From NCBI RefSeq assembly GCF_000190635.1, contig NC_015172.1:2852001-2916000 (forward strand): DNA of 64,000 nt, read 5' to 3'. A program made the translations under genes and the position numbers. Source of the DNA: Syntrophobotulus glycolicus DSM 8271. GTDB lineage: Bacteria > Bacillota > Desulfitobacteriia > Desulfitobacteriales > Syntrophobotulaceae. Of this stretch, positions 1-8,549 are shown one piece after another. How positions within the stretch are numbered: position 1 is the first letter of the stretch; every line of letters begins with the position of its first letter. The notes below the pieces were generated by a model that worked only from the letters and a program-made list of their open reading frames with translations, did not search any database and was not told where the DNA came from.

Positions 1-1564
1 TGGGATCACCGGTGCCGACCGGAAAGGTAAGCGGATCAAAAATGATATCACCTGGCTGTAGTGCATACCGTTCGGTAAGCAATTGGCAGGAACGCTCCGC
101 TACTCTGAGCTTGTCCTCTCTGGACAGGGCCATCCCTTGTTCGTCAATCAGTCCGACAACGATTGCCGCACCGTATTTGTGAATTAAAGGAACAATTTGT
201 TCAAATCTCTCCAAGCCGTTTTCCAAATTAATTGAATTGATGATGGCCTTGCCCTGGATCATTTTCAGCCCGGCTTCCACTACCTGGGCATCTGTGGAAT
301 CCAGCATTAGAGGAACTTTAACTTTTTTGACGACATAGGAGAGAAAGTTCACCATATCATGGTATTCGTCCCGGTCAGGATTAGCCACACAGATATCAAC
401 AACATGGGCGCCTTTTTTCACCTGGCCTCTGGCGACCTCAGAACCTTCTTCATAATGTTCCCCCACGATTAAATCCCGGAAAAGACGGGAGCCAATGACA
501 TTGGAACGCTCCCCGACCAGAATCGGCCTTCCCGTTTTTTCCAGCCACAGCGGTTCTATCCCGGAAACCGCGCTCTCTGCTTTTTGTTTGCCGGCTCTTG
601 GCCGACAGTCCCTGAGTTCTTCCGCCAAGGCTTTAATATGCTCCGGTGTCGTTCCGCAGCAGCCGCCGGCAATATTCAACCAGCCGTTTCGCGCGAATTC
701 AGCCTGTTTAGCGGCAAAGGCCCGCGGCTGTTCCAAATAATTCCCTTCTTCATCCGGCAGCCCCGCATTAGCGTGACAACTGACCGCGCAAGAAGCAATT
801 CCGGCCAAAGTCCGTACATGTTCCCTCATTCCATCGGCCCCTGTCCCGCAGTTTAGCCCGATTACCGCAGGGTTCAGGTGCTTAACCGAAAGATAGAAAG
901 CCTGAATGTTCTGCCCGGCAAGCATCGTTCCCGAAGGTTCTATTGTACAGGAAATCATGATAGGGATTTCTTTGCCCAATCCGTGGAAAGCCCTTCCGAT
1001 TCCAATTCCGGCTGCCTTCACATTCAAAGTATCCTGACAGGTCTCGACCAGCAAAAGATCCGCTCCACCTTTTATTAATCCTAAGGCCTGACGATAATAG
1101 GCTTCTTCCAATTCTTCAAAGGTAATCCCCGCGGATAATGTCAGCATTCTGATGGTCGGTCCCATAGATCCGGCAACGAATCTGGGCCATGCTTTTGTGG
1201 ACCTTGCATCCGCGGCTTCCCGGGCCAGACGGGCGGAAATTTCATTCAGCTCAATATCCCGGTCCGCCAACCCATATTCCTCCAGGACAACATTTGTCGC
1301 CCCGAAGGAATTGGTTTCTATGATATCCGCACCGGCATCCAAATAAGCCTCATGTATTGCCTTGATCAGGTCCGGTTGAGATAAATTCAGGATTTCGTTA
1401 CAGCCATCATATTCCGGCTGACCAAAATCATCCGGTTTTAACTGGTGACGCTGAAGCATGGTTCCCATAGCGCCGTCGAGAATCAGTATCTTTTTCTCCA
1501 GCTGTGTCTTGAATAAGTCCATCGATCTTTTTTGCCCCTCTGAACTTGGTATTTTTTCTTTCAT
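1..1564 (-). CDS. metH: Cobalamin-dependent methionine synthase MetH, N-terminal part (cut by window edge)
   Basis: About 521 residues are visible; the 3' end lies beyond position 1. Residues ~20-310 form the homocysteine S-methyltransferase barrel: the start motif LILDGAMGTMLQ, the Zn-ligand Cys in GLNCGTGAD and the paired Cys in GGCCGTTPEHI are all present. From residue ~335 (RPILVGERSNVIGS) the pterin-binding methyl-THF domain begins and continues off the edge. The enzyme transfers the methyl of 5-methyl-THF to homocysteine via B12. The ATG at 1564 has no clear ribosome site; an in-frame ATG at 1522 lies 13 nt after GAGGGG and is a real alternative. Whether the B12 and activation domains follow cannot be seen; short forms without the activation domain are common in Clostridia. 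Confidence 0.93.
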   Translation of the reverse strand, partial: MKEKIPSSEGQKRSMDLFKTQLEKKILILDGAMGTMLQRHQLKPDDFGQPEYDGCNEILNLSQPDLIKAIHEAYLDAGADIIETNSFGATNVVLEEYGLADRDIELNEISARLAREAADARSTKAWPRFVAGSMGPTIRMLTLSAGITFEELEEAYYRQALGLIKGGADLLLVETCQDTLNVKAAGIGIGRAFHGLGKEIPIMISCTIEPSGTMLAGQNIQAFYLSVKHLNPAVIGLNCGTGADGMREHVRTLAGIASCAVSCHANAGLPDEEGNYLEQPRAFAAKQAEFARNGWLNIAGGCCGTTPEHIKALAEELRDCRPRAGKQKAESAVSGIEPLWLEKTGRPILVGERSNVIGSRLFRDLIVGEHYEEGSEVARGQVKKGAHVVDICVANPDRDEYHDMVNFLSYVVKKVKVPLMLDSTDAQVVEAGLKMIQGKAIINSINLENGLERFEQIVPLIHKYGAAIVVGLIDEQGMALSREDKLRVAERSCQLLTERYALQPGDIIFDPLTFPVGTGDP

Positions 1565-1713
1565 CCAAAGTATTGCTTCATATTTTATCACAAACTTTTT
1601 TTCCGCAAAAGGAAAAGGGACTTGTCCAGCCAAATATATGACAAACTTCTATTCTCATTATGTTCCGCCAAACTGAGCCGGTGTTATTGCGGGCTAAGAC
1701 AAAAGCGGCTGAA

Positions 1714-3627
1714 TTAGCTTAGACCTAAGGCTTTTCTTTTCTCTACAATATGAGCCTCGATTCCGTCGGCCGCCTCTTGAGGGTCATCACCAAGTCCGAC
1801 TTTACCCCCGGTCAATTTTTCAACTTCTTCTGTCAGGAGTTTCACCAGTTTTGGGGCGCCCGTCATAAACGGTACCGGCGAAAGATGTGTATACGTCCCA
1901 TAAGCAACCGCAAATATCCCGTCAATTGTCGCTTTCTGCTCCATCCACTCCGGTGCTGTTACGGCAATCGGAAGCTGGGGAATATCTACTTCCAGGTGAT
2001 TTGCCAAAGCCGTGACCAGCATGGATATTCTTCCGGTATCCGTACATGTTCCAAAGCTCAAAACAGGGGGGACACCCAAAAGATTGCAGACTTGCCGCAA
2101 CCCTTCCCCAGCCATTTGTACCGCCTCTTTACTGCATAGCCCGGCCACTTCCAAGCCGTGGTTTCCACAGCCCGCACTAACAACCAGAATATCCCGGCGA
2201 ATAAGCTCTTTGGTAAGATTGATTGTATTCCAATCATGAGGGCCGTTACGCAGAGTCGAACAATTCACCAGGGCAACTACGCCTTTGATCTTTCCCTCCA
2301 TGATAACCTTCACCAGTGGATCAAGATTGTTACCAAGGGCTTGTAATACCGCTTCCGTCGAAAAACCGGCCACTGCCTTTTGAATATTCTTTGGAACCTT
2401 AGGTTTGATTACCCCAGTTCTTTTTTTGAAATTTTCGATGCCCAATTCTATCAGCCGGTCTGCCGTAGCATTGACTTGTCCCGGCTCATAGATCAAATTG
2501 TGCTTCAGTCCGGGAATACCAATAATATTGCTCACACTGACTAAGGTAATCTGATACTTTTCAGCATAATGATCAATCGCCGGCGGGGAACAATTTTCTT
2601 CCATCGCCAGAACATCAACAGTTCCTGTCGCCAATAACGGTTCTATGGCCAGCCAGTTTCCGGTTAACCCACAGAATACATCATCAACCTCATATCTTTG
2701 TAAAAGCTCCTGTCCTGTCTCAATTGATCCAACGATACGAAGTCCTTTAGCCCCGGCCTCTTTAGCCCTGTTCTGAATCTCCGGCAGTTTGGCTTTTAAT
2801 AAAGTGGCGACTCCGGCCCAAGGCTGATGGCCGTTAAAGACGATATTGACATAATCGGGGTCCATTATCCCCAAGTCAACCTGAACTTCATGCGGTTTTG
2901 GGGTTCCAAACAGAATATCCTGAACCATTTCCAGGCCAATTTGGGCGGTATAAATTGTAGCCAGACCAAGTCTCATTGCTTTTTTCGCCAGGGAAACATA
3001 GTCGCCGTCAACATTGGTCAAGCAGCTGGCGATCGCGTTCTGTTCTTCATGAACCACCCCGGAGGGATAAATCCCGAGGTCTCTCCAGACCGCTTTTCTC
3101 TTTTGGGGCGCAAAGACTTCTACCATTACACTGGGTTCTTCGGGATCTTTACCCATTTCCGCTTCTAAAAAATCTGCCAGTTGGACCGCCATTGCGTTCA
3201 ACTCCTGATGGATATTGATCCCTAATTGCTCACACATCCAGCGCAGCTTATTTTCATCAGCTATCCCAAATGGGGTTTGGCCGTTTCCGGTTGCCTTAAG
3301 GGTTCTGAAAGCTTCATAAGCATGATGGCTATATGTAGCGGCTCCCATAATGTTATGGATCAGGAAATTACGCATCGCCATCGCATCAGGACCAATACCG
3401 CAGACCCCTCTATCCTGACCGGTTCTTTCGGAAATCCGGCAAGGTCCCTGAGAACAAAGCTGGCAGCTCAATCCTTCCAAACAAAACTTACAGCGGATCT
3501 TTTCCTGAGCTGCCCATCTGTCAAAGACATTTGACATGTTATCCTCTCTGAGGCGCTCTAACATTTCCCGTACGGATGCATGATAACTGACCAGCCCTTC
3601 TGTTTTTTCCAGGATCGTCTCAGTCAT
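1714..3627 (-). CDS. cooS: Anaerobic Ni-Fe carbon monoxide dehydrogenase catalytic subunit CooS
   Basis: The 637-residue protein has the usual CooS length. It catalyses CO + H2O to CO2 + 2 e- + 2 H+ in the cytoplasm. N-terminal cysteines around residues 47-64 (CKFCLEGLSCQLCSQGPC) match the D- and B-cluster ligands; GHQPW, NCSTLRNG, SAGCGNHG and SFGTCTDTGR supply C-cluster histidine and cysteine ligands. An AGGAGG site lies just before the ATG. No ferredoxin CooF, nickel inserter CooC or acetyl-CoA synthase gene is adjacent, so this is a solitary CODH; its physiological partner cannot be read here. Proximity to metH is suggestive of one-carbon metabolism but the genes are separated and possibly independent. 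Confidence 0.96.
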   Translation of the reverse strand: MTETILEKTEGLVSYHASVREMLERLREDNMSNVFDRWAAQEKIRCKFCLEGLSCQLCSQGPCRISERTGQDRGVCGIGPDAMAMRNFLIHNIMGAATYSHHAYEAFRTLKATGNGQTPFGIADENKLRWMCEQLGINIHQELNAMAVQLADFLEAEMGKDPEEPSVMVEVFAPQKRKAVWRDLGIYPSGVVHEEQNAIASCLTNVDGDYVSLAKKAMRLGLATIYTAQIGLEMVQDILFGTPKPHEVQVDLGIMDPDYVNIVFNGHQPWAGVATLLKAKLPEIQNRAKEAGAKGLRIVGSIETGQELLQRYEVDDVFCGLTGNWLAIEPLLATGTVDVLAMEENCSPPAIDHYAEKYQITLVSVSNIIGIPGLKHNLIYEPGQVNATADRLIELGIENFKKRTGVIKPKVPKNIQKAVAGFSTEAVLQALGNNLDPLVKVIMEGKIKGVVALVNCSTLRNGPHDWNTINLTKELIRRDILVVSAGCGNHGLEVAGLCSKEAVQMAGEGLRQVCNLLGVPPVLSFGTCTDTGRISMLVTALANHLEVDIPQLPIAVTAPEWMEQKATIDGIFAVAYGTYTHLSPVPFMTGAPKLVKLLTEEVEKLTGGKVGLGDDPQEAADGIEAHIVEKRKALGLS

Positions 3628-3757
3628 TAAAAAATCCCTCCTATTAGCAAAACTTATGATTAAAGTTTGCGCTTAACAGGAGGGGCTTATTCTATTTTGT
3701 TTTATGATTTGATCTCTGATTGATCAATCTGTTTATTCTTTAATCCTATTCAATTTA

Positions 3758-4060
3758 TTATTCTGCCAGTTTGGCATTGACAGAAGCCAATTTTTCCTGC
3801 ATCGTGGCCTTTTTATCCCGGCGGTCGTCAATTTTAATCGTTGTGATGACCCGGTCAACACCTGTTTCAAATACGGCTTCCTGCATTTCTCTGATGGCCT
3901 GGATAATTTCATCCAGGTCCCCTTCCAGGGTTGTAAACATTGGTCCAAGCTCTCTCTTAATCCCAGGCCGGTTCACGATCACTTTTTCTGCGGCAGCAAC
4001 ATATTTACTGACGCTTGGTCCCATGCCAAGCGGAACCATATTGATTGCAACAATTGCCAT
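3758..4060 (-). CDS. MTH1187 family thiamine-binding protein (DUF77, YqgV-like)
   Basis: This 100-residue protein matches the small ferredoxin-fold DUF77/MTH1187 family, seen in the N-terminal pattern MAIVAINMVPLG, the central LGPMFTTLEGDLDEI and the VDRVITTIKIDDRRDK strand near the C-terminus. Family members form tetramers that bind thiamine or related ligands; the exact role is unsettled. A good GAAGGGTGA site precedes the ATG. It lies downstream of cooS with about 130 bp between and may be separately transcribed. Confidence 0.85.
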   Translation of the reverse strand: MAIVAINMVPLGMGPSVSKYVAAAEKVIVNRPGIKRELGPMFTTLEGDLDEIIQAIREMQEAVFETGVDRVITTIKIDDRRDKKATMQEKLASVNAKLAE

Positions 4061-4136
4061 AAAGCATCACCCTTCTTTTAGAAATATCCTCTGATCATTC
4101 TATTCTAATATTACTCCAAACAAAGGATTTACTCAA

Positions 4137-6011
4137 CTATTGGACTGCTCTTTCCAAAATGCTGTAGAGCCTGTTCACCATACCTCTGGGATCAACAATC
4201 AATCCTGCGGCAATCTGGGCAGTCTCCAAAATCTGGTCAGCGGCGACCGCTGCGAAGCTATCGTTCTTTTTACGCAATTCATTGAGACCTTTAATAATAG
4301 AATGCTTCGTATTCACTTCGAGGATTCCCGGAGCAGGTGCAGCGAATTCCTTATTCATCATCTGCATCATTCTCTGCATACTGTGCGTACTATAAGAACT
4401 GAGCAGAATTGCCGGACTGTCGGACAGCCTTTTGGATACTCTGACTTCTGTAACCTTGTTCCCCAATGCCTCTTTCAGCCATTCGCTCAAAGCAGCGGCT
4501 TCTTCTTCGGATAATCTGTCCGGACCGGCCGTCTCTGAGCCTTCATCAACCGAAGGCAGGTCAGAATGATCTTGTTCCGCTGCGATAACCGGCTTGCCTT
4601 CAAACTCGTTCAACCGGTCAAAAATATAATCATCGATTGGTTCATAGCAATATAAAACTTCGATTTCCTTACCTTTAAATGCTTCCAGATAAGGGCTTCC
4701 TTCTACTGTTTGCCTGTTCGGTCCGCTGACATAATAAATGCCCTTTTGATCATCTTTCATTTTGCCCACATAGTCAGCAAGTGAAATCAGTTCCCCAGGC
4801 TCCTGCAAGTTTGATTCGAAACGCAGCAGCTTAACCAGTCCGTCCTGATGGGTAAAATCTGTCGCCGCTCCTTCTTTGATAAACATCCCGAATTTTCCCC
4901 AAAATTCCTTATATGTTTCCGGATCTTCCTGAGCCTGTTCCTCCAGGAATCTCAGGAAACGACCGGTTACCACTTTATTTAATTTGGCGATAAGTGCGCT
5001 GTCCTGCAATGTTTCCCTGGAAATATTGAGAGGCAATTCTTCACTGTCAATCACTCCGCGTACAAAGCGCATCCATTCAGGGGCAATATTCTCCGACTTC
5101 TCTTGAATAAGGACCTTCTTACAAAACAGGTTTAATCCTCTCTCCATTCTGCTGATCCCATACCGTTCGAAATTTTCTCCCGGTACAAAGAGCAGGGCAT
5201 GGAGAGCTAATGGGGCATCCGAAGAAAAATGCAGAGTATATGCCGGTTCATCATAGGCATTGGCGAGGAATTTATAAAATTCCGCATATTCTTCAGGGTT
5301 GATTTCTTTTTTATTCTTCATCCAGAGCGCTTCAACCGTATTGACTTTTTCCCCGTCAACCAGGATAGGATAAGGCACGAAGCTGGAATACTGTTTAATG
5401 ATTTTTTTGATCTTTTCAGCCTTTCCGAATTCAAAAGCGCTCTCTTTCAATTCCAGGGTTATGCTTGTCCCTCTCTGTTTTTCCTCTGTTTCTTCCAGTG
5501 TATATGTTCCGCTGCCGTCGGACGACCAGCTCCAGCTTGGCTCATCGGGCTGATATGACCTCGTCTTCAGAACAACCTTATCAGCCACCATAAATGCGGC
5601 ATAGAATCCTACGCCGAACTGTCCGATCAGGTTGAGGTCAGATCCTTCTTCTGAATTTTTATCAGGCTGCTTGTTCTGGAGCAAATGCTGGATAAATTGT
5701 TTGGAGCCTGAATGGGCAATCGTTCCTAAATTTTCGATCAGTTCATCTTTGGTCATACCCACCCCATTATCCGTAATGGTTAAGGTGTGGGCCTGATCAT
5801 TCACTTCAATCCCGATTTCCAAATTTAAATCAGGGCCGGCAATCTGCTCGCCTGTAAGCTGTAAATATCTCAATTTTCCACTGGCATCAGCCGCATTGGA
5901 GATCAATTCACGTAAAAAAATTTCCTTATCGGTATAGAGTGAGTTAATGACAATATCCAATAATTGTCTGATTTCTGTCTGAAACTCTCTTGTCTCCGTC
6001 TGCCTGTTCAT
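4137..6011 (-). CDS. htpG: Chaperone HtpG (bacterial Hsp90)
   Basis: The 624-residue protein is full length for HtpG. The N-terminal Bergerat ATP-binding fold is intact: ELISNAADA near residue 36, DNGVGM near 80 and GQFGVGFYAAF near 123. The middle domain holds FVRGVIDSEELPLNISRE with the catalytic-loop arginine, and the C-terminal dimerisation region ends in LNRLYSILE-type helices. It is an ATP-dependent cytosolic chaperone. GGGAGG lies 10 nt before the ATG. It stands alone between MTH1187 and an HD-GYP gene on the same strand. Confidence 0.97.
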   Translation of the reverse strand: MNRQTETREFQTEIRQLLDIVINSLYTDKEIFLRELISNAADASGKLRYLQLTGEQIAGPDLNLEIGIEVNDQAHTLTITDNGVGMTKDELIENLGTIAHSGSKQFIQHLLQNKQPDKNSEEGSDLNLIGQFGVGFYAAFMVADKVVLKTRSYQPDEPSWSWSSDGSGTYTLEETEEKQRGTSITLELKESAFEFGKAEKIKKIIKQYSSFVPYPILVDGEKVNTVEALWMKNKKEINPEEYAEFYKFLANAYDEPAYTLHFSSDAPLALHALLFVPGENFERYGISRMERGLNLFCKKVLIQEKSENIAPEWMRFVRGVIDSEELPLNISRETLQDSALIAKLNKVVTGRFLRFLEEQAQEDPETYKEFWGKFGMFIKEGAATDFTHQDGLVKLLRFESNLQEPGELISLADYVGKMKDDQKGIYYVSGPNRQTVEGSPYLEAFKGKEIEVLYCYEPIDDYIFDRLNEFEGKPVIAAEQDHSDLPSVDEGSETAGPDRLSEEEAAALSEWLKEALGNKVTEVRVSKRLSDSPAILLSSYSTHSMQRMMQMMNKEFAAPAPGILEVNTKHSIIKGLNELRKKNDSFAAVAADQILETAQIAAGLIVDPRGMVNRLYSILERAVQ

Positions 6012-6035
6012 GATCTATAAACCTCCCTACAAATA

Positions 6036-7094
6036 TTAAATCATTTCCTCTATATCATAATGTTCATATCCGGCAAGATCAAGAATTTGATCATCAAGCT
6101 TAATTGTCGGTCTTGAAGGATTATACGGGTTGATGTAGATTACCTCGGCGATCTGTCCGGTATTTAGCCTGACCTTCACCCCAAGATAATAATTATAGAT
6201 ATTGGTCATAAACGTCAACATCACCTTTGGATCAAATTGTTCAAACCCGATTTTCTCAAACTCTTTAAAGGTTTCAAACGGAGTCTTCTTTTTCTTATAG
6301 GCCCTTTCTGAGGTCAAGGCATCATAAACATCGGCAACTGCTATGATTTTTGAATAGATGTTGATCTTCTGCCCACTGACTCCGAAAGGATACCCGTTCC
6401 CGTTCGCTCTTTCATGATGCAGCAGGATAGCCCGCCTGACTTCATCTTTGATCCCGGGAATCGCTTTGGAAAGGTCGAATCCTATTGTCGTATGTTTCTT
6501 GACCAGCTCAAACTCTTCATTGAGAAGCCTGCCTCTTTTATTCAGCAGATCAGGGGAAATCTTACATTTCCCTAGATCATGCAAAATGCCGGCCTCCACA
6601 ATATCCTTAGCCTGAGAATCGCCAAGCTTCAGCCATTTTGCCAGAAGAAGTGAATAAATGGCGACATTGAGACTATGTGTATAGGTGTATTCATCGACAT
6701 CACGAAGCTGATTCAGGCTGCTCAGAATAGAACCGAAACGGTTTATTTTAGAGTAGATCATCATGCTGACTTCATCGATCTTACTCTTATCTGTCGTCTT
6801 ACCTTTGGCAATATCATTGAGCAGGAGCTTGATTTCCCTAACATTATGAACATAGCTTTGTTTAATCAAAGCAAGAGAATGTTCATCCCGGACTGTTTTG
6901 CCATCCTCTTTTTCCGCATGATCATAAATAGGAATTCTTTGAATGTCAAACTCAGCTAACCTTTTAAGGATACATTTATTAATGACGGTATGTTGAGGAA
7001 TGATTTTCGCACCTTGATCATTATAGATATCATGGGCTATTTTTTCCCCCAATGCATGCCTTGTCAGCAATATATACTTTACCCCTGCCATCAT
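6036..7094 (-). CDS. HD-GYP domain protein, probable cyclic-di-GMP phosphodiesterase
   Basis: About 352 residues. The HD-GYP core lies at residues ~125-300: HSLNVAIYS, the metal-binding HDLGK, the HHE motif in LLHHERANGNGYP (giving the GYP signature) and VADVYDAL are all present, so the phosphodiesterase should be active. The N-terminal ~110 residues resemble the DUF3391-like module often ahead of HD-GYP. The ATG at 7094 sits 5 nt after AAGG; an upstream GTG at 7100 is less likely. No receiver or membrane domain is seen, so input must come from the N-terminal part. It starts only 24 bp upstream of htpG's start-side neighbour gap and may be independently expressed. Confidence 0.88.
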   Translation of the reverse strand: MMAGVKYILLTRHALGEKIAHDIYNDQGAKIIPQHTVINKCILKRLAEFDIQRIPIYDHAEKEDGKTVRDEHSLALIKQSYVHNVREIKLLLNDIAKGKTTDKSKIDEVSMMIYSKINRFGSILSSLNQLRDVDEYTYTHSLNVAIYSLLLAKWLKLGDSQAKDIVEAGILHDLGKCKISPDLLNKRGRLLNEEFELVKKHTTIGFDLSKAIPGIKDEVRRAILLHHERANGNGYPFGVSGQKINIYSKIIAVADVYDALTSERAYKKKKTPFETFKEFEKIGFEQFDPKVMLTFMTNIYNYYLGVKVRLNTGQIAEVIYINPYNPSRPTIKLDDQILDLAGYEHYDIEEMI

Positions 7095-7138
7095 CTTCAC
7101 CTTATTTCGAAAATCAAAAAAATATTAAAGATAAAGTT

Positions 7139-7161
7139 TTAACCACAACATTTGTGGTTAA
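7139..7161. repeat. 10-bp perfect inverted repeat upstream of the HD-GYP gene
   Basis: TTAACCACAA and its reverse complement TTGTGGTTAA are separated by CAT. It lies 45 bp upstream of the HD-GYP start and 110 bp below the end of the DedA gene. Neither side carries a clean U-tract, so an operator or a weak dedA terminator are both possible. Confidence 0.5.
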
Positions 7162-7270
7162 TCTGTCTCGGGAACAATATTGCTATATTCCAGGGAGTAA
7201 TTGTTTATTTTTTCTTTTTTGAATTTGTCCCGTCTCAGGAAAGACCCCAATAATCATTGCCTTTATTCTT

Positions 7271-7909
7271 TTAATCATTGGTCCCCGGCATCTTATTCAT
7301 CTCCGTTGGTTCATTTGTCATTTGTTTTTTTCTCAATTTGATAAAATAAAAACCTATCATTGCAATGACAATAATTATCCCAATATAGAGAAGGTTTTTA
7401 TGCAAAATTATTGCAAATTTACGCCAGTGCTCTCCCAGCAGTTTTCCCAGGGTAATAAAAAACGTGGACCATAGGACAGCCCCTAAAGCGACCAATAACA
7501 GATAACGTTTATAGCAATACCTGCTCATCCCTGAGAAATAAGCGGTAAAGTGCCTCAATCCCGGAAAAAAATACCCAATAACGATCAGCCTCTCCCCATA
7601 CTTGTTAAACCAGTATTCCGCTGTTTTTAGCCCATTCTTAATCTTAGGGCTATTCAGGCGGTGAGATAACATCTTGTCCAACTGTGTTCCAATAAAATAA
7701 CTTACATTCATTCCGATGAAACTTCCAATGGAAGAGGCGACTATTGCTTTGAAAAAGCCCAGTATCCCCAATGTAGACATAAAACCGCTGGAAATCATAA
7801 GAACTTCGTCGGGAAGAGGAATTCCGGCCAATCCTAAAGACAAGAGCAAAACCAGAGCAAAATATTTATATTGATATATCAAGCTTAACGCCAGTTGTTC
7901 AATCCCCAT
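7271..7909 (-). CDS. DedA family integral membrane protein
   Basis: The 212-residue protein is DedA/SNARE-associated type. It shows the re-entrant N-terminal region (LAGIPLPDEVLMISSGF), the conserved GSFIGMNVSYFIG glycine segment near residue 65, and YFFPGLRHFTAYFSG near 115, the arginine-containing amphipathic motif of the family. Three or more hydrophobic helices follow and the C-terminus is cytosolic and charged. DedA proteins are proton-coupled flippases or transporters, some moving undecaprenyl phosphate or phosphatidylethanolamine; the substrate here is unknown. AAGGTG lies ~11 nt before the ATG. Confidence 0.88.
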   Translation of the reverse strand: MGIEQLALSLIYQYKYFALVLLLSLGLAGIPLPDEVLMISSGFMSTLGILGFFKAIVASSIGSFIGMNVSYFIGTQLDKMLSHRLNSPKIKNGLKTAEYWFNKYGERLIVIGYFFPGLRHFTAYFSGMSRYCYKRYLLLVALGAVLWSTFFITLGKLLGEHWRKFAIILHKNLLYIGIIIVIAMIGFYFIKLRKKQMTNEPTEMNKMPGTND

Positions 7910-8008
7910 TATATGCTAGACACCTTTTTAATTGATATGAACATGCTCCATCTCTGATTATATGTTATTATACAGCTAAAGTATATTTTTAATAAAAATA
8001 AAATAAAA

Positions 8009-8031
8009 AAAAGAGCCTGATAAGCTCTTTT
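8009..8031 (-). terminator. Rho-independent terminator after the 83-aa gene
   Basis: AAAAGAGC pairs with GCTCTTTT around a 7-nt loop, and on the - strand the stem is followed by a long T-rich tract, 28 bp past the stop codon at 8060. Confidence 0.75.
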
Positions 8032-8059
8032 CTAAAGTTTTTTTGTATTGATAAGATAT

Positions 8060-8311
8060 TTAATAATAATATGGCCTGTAAGGTCTCGATCCGAAAGCAT
8101 AGCCTAAACCAAAAGCCAAAGGAGCGGTCAGGGCAAAAGCTGTTATTGCTGCAAACGGCAAGAATAGAAAGCCGGGATTGGAAGAATGAAATAGAACTCC
8201 CTCGTGTCTGACTTCTACAATCTGGCCATGCATCTCGTGTCCGTCCCAGAGACGAAGATTGGCATACTGTCCTCTATAAGGAGCAATTGTATCATAAGTT
8301 ATATCATACAT
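8060..8311 (-). CDS. Small hypothetical protein with C-terminal hydrophobic segment
   Basis: I do not recognise a named family. The 83-residue product starts at the ATG at 8311 because AAAGGAGGG lies 6 nt before it; a longer reading frame from 8398 lacks such a site. Residues ~1-50 look like a small beta barrel (ANLRLWDGHEMHGQIVEV) reminiscent of short SH3-like or Sm-like folds, residues ~52-72 are hydrophobic, and the tail ends in aromatic PYRPYYY. It might be a spore- or envelope-associated protein, but that is a guess. A terminator follows immediately, so it is a monocistronic unit. Confidence 0.6.
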   Translation of the reverse strand: MYDITYDTIAPYRGQYANLRLWDGHEMHGQIVEVRHEGVLFHSSNPGFLFLPFAAITAFALTAPLAFGLGYAFGSRPYRPYYY

Positions 8312-8476
8312 AAGCTTCCCTCCTTTACATATATTTCCATTCATCTTATGTTTGTTTTGTTCTATTTGGCATAAAACCTGAAAATTTTTTATTTGCACCC
8401 ATTAAATTCTTCAATTTTTGGGGTGATTTCATCAGCTTTAAAATTCGCCCGTTTTATCCCGTTTTCTTTTATTTTT

Positions 8477-8505
8477 TTATGATTTGATCAAACATCAGAT
8501 CATAA
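8477..8505. repeat. Imperfect palindrome upstream of the M23 peptidase gene
   Basis: TTATGAT, a mismatch, TGAT, then a 5-nt centre, ATCA, a mismatch, ATCATAA: eleven paired positions symmetric about one centre. No U-tract follows on the + strand, so an operator is more likely than a terminator. Confidence 0.45.
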
Positions 8506-8538
8506 AACAGATTTTCCCCTACCATTTCAAGAAATAAG

Positions 8539-8547
8539 TGGTATAAT
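8539..8547 (+). promoter_or_regulatory. Extended -10 promoter of the M23 peptidase gene
   Basis: TGGTATAAT is a perfect extended -10 element; no convincing -35 is seen. Transcription from it would begin near 8554, which is downstream of the first ATG (8550) of the reading frame and so bears on the choice of start. Confidence 0.6.
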
Positions 8548-8549
8548 AT

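Noticed and set aside
3690-3730. FNR/CooA-like half-sites (TTGAT, ATCAA) upstream of cooS
   Set aside because: The halves are not at the spacing TTGAT-N4-ATCAA; with an AT-rich background this is not distinguishable from chance.
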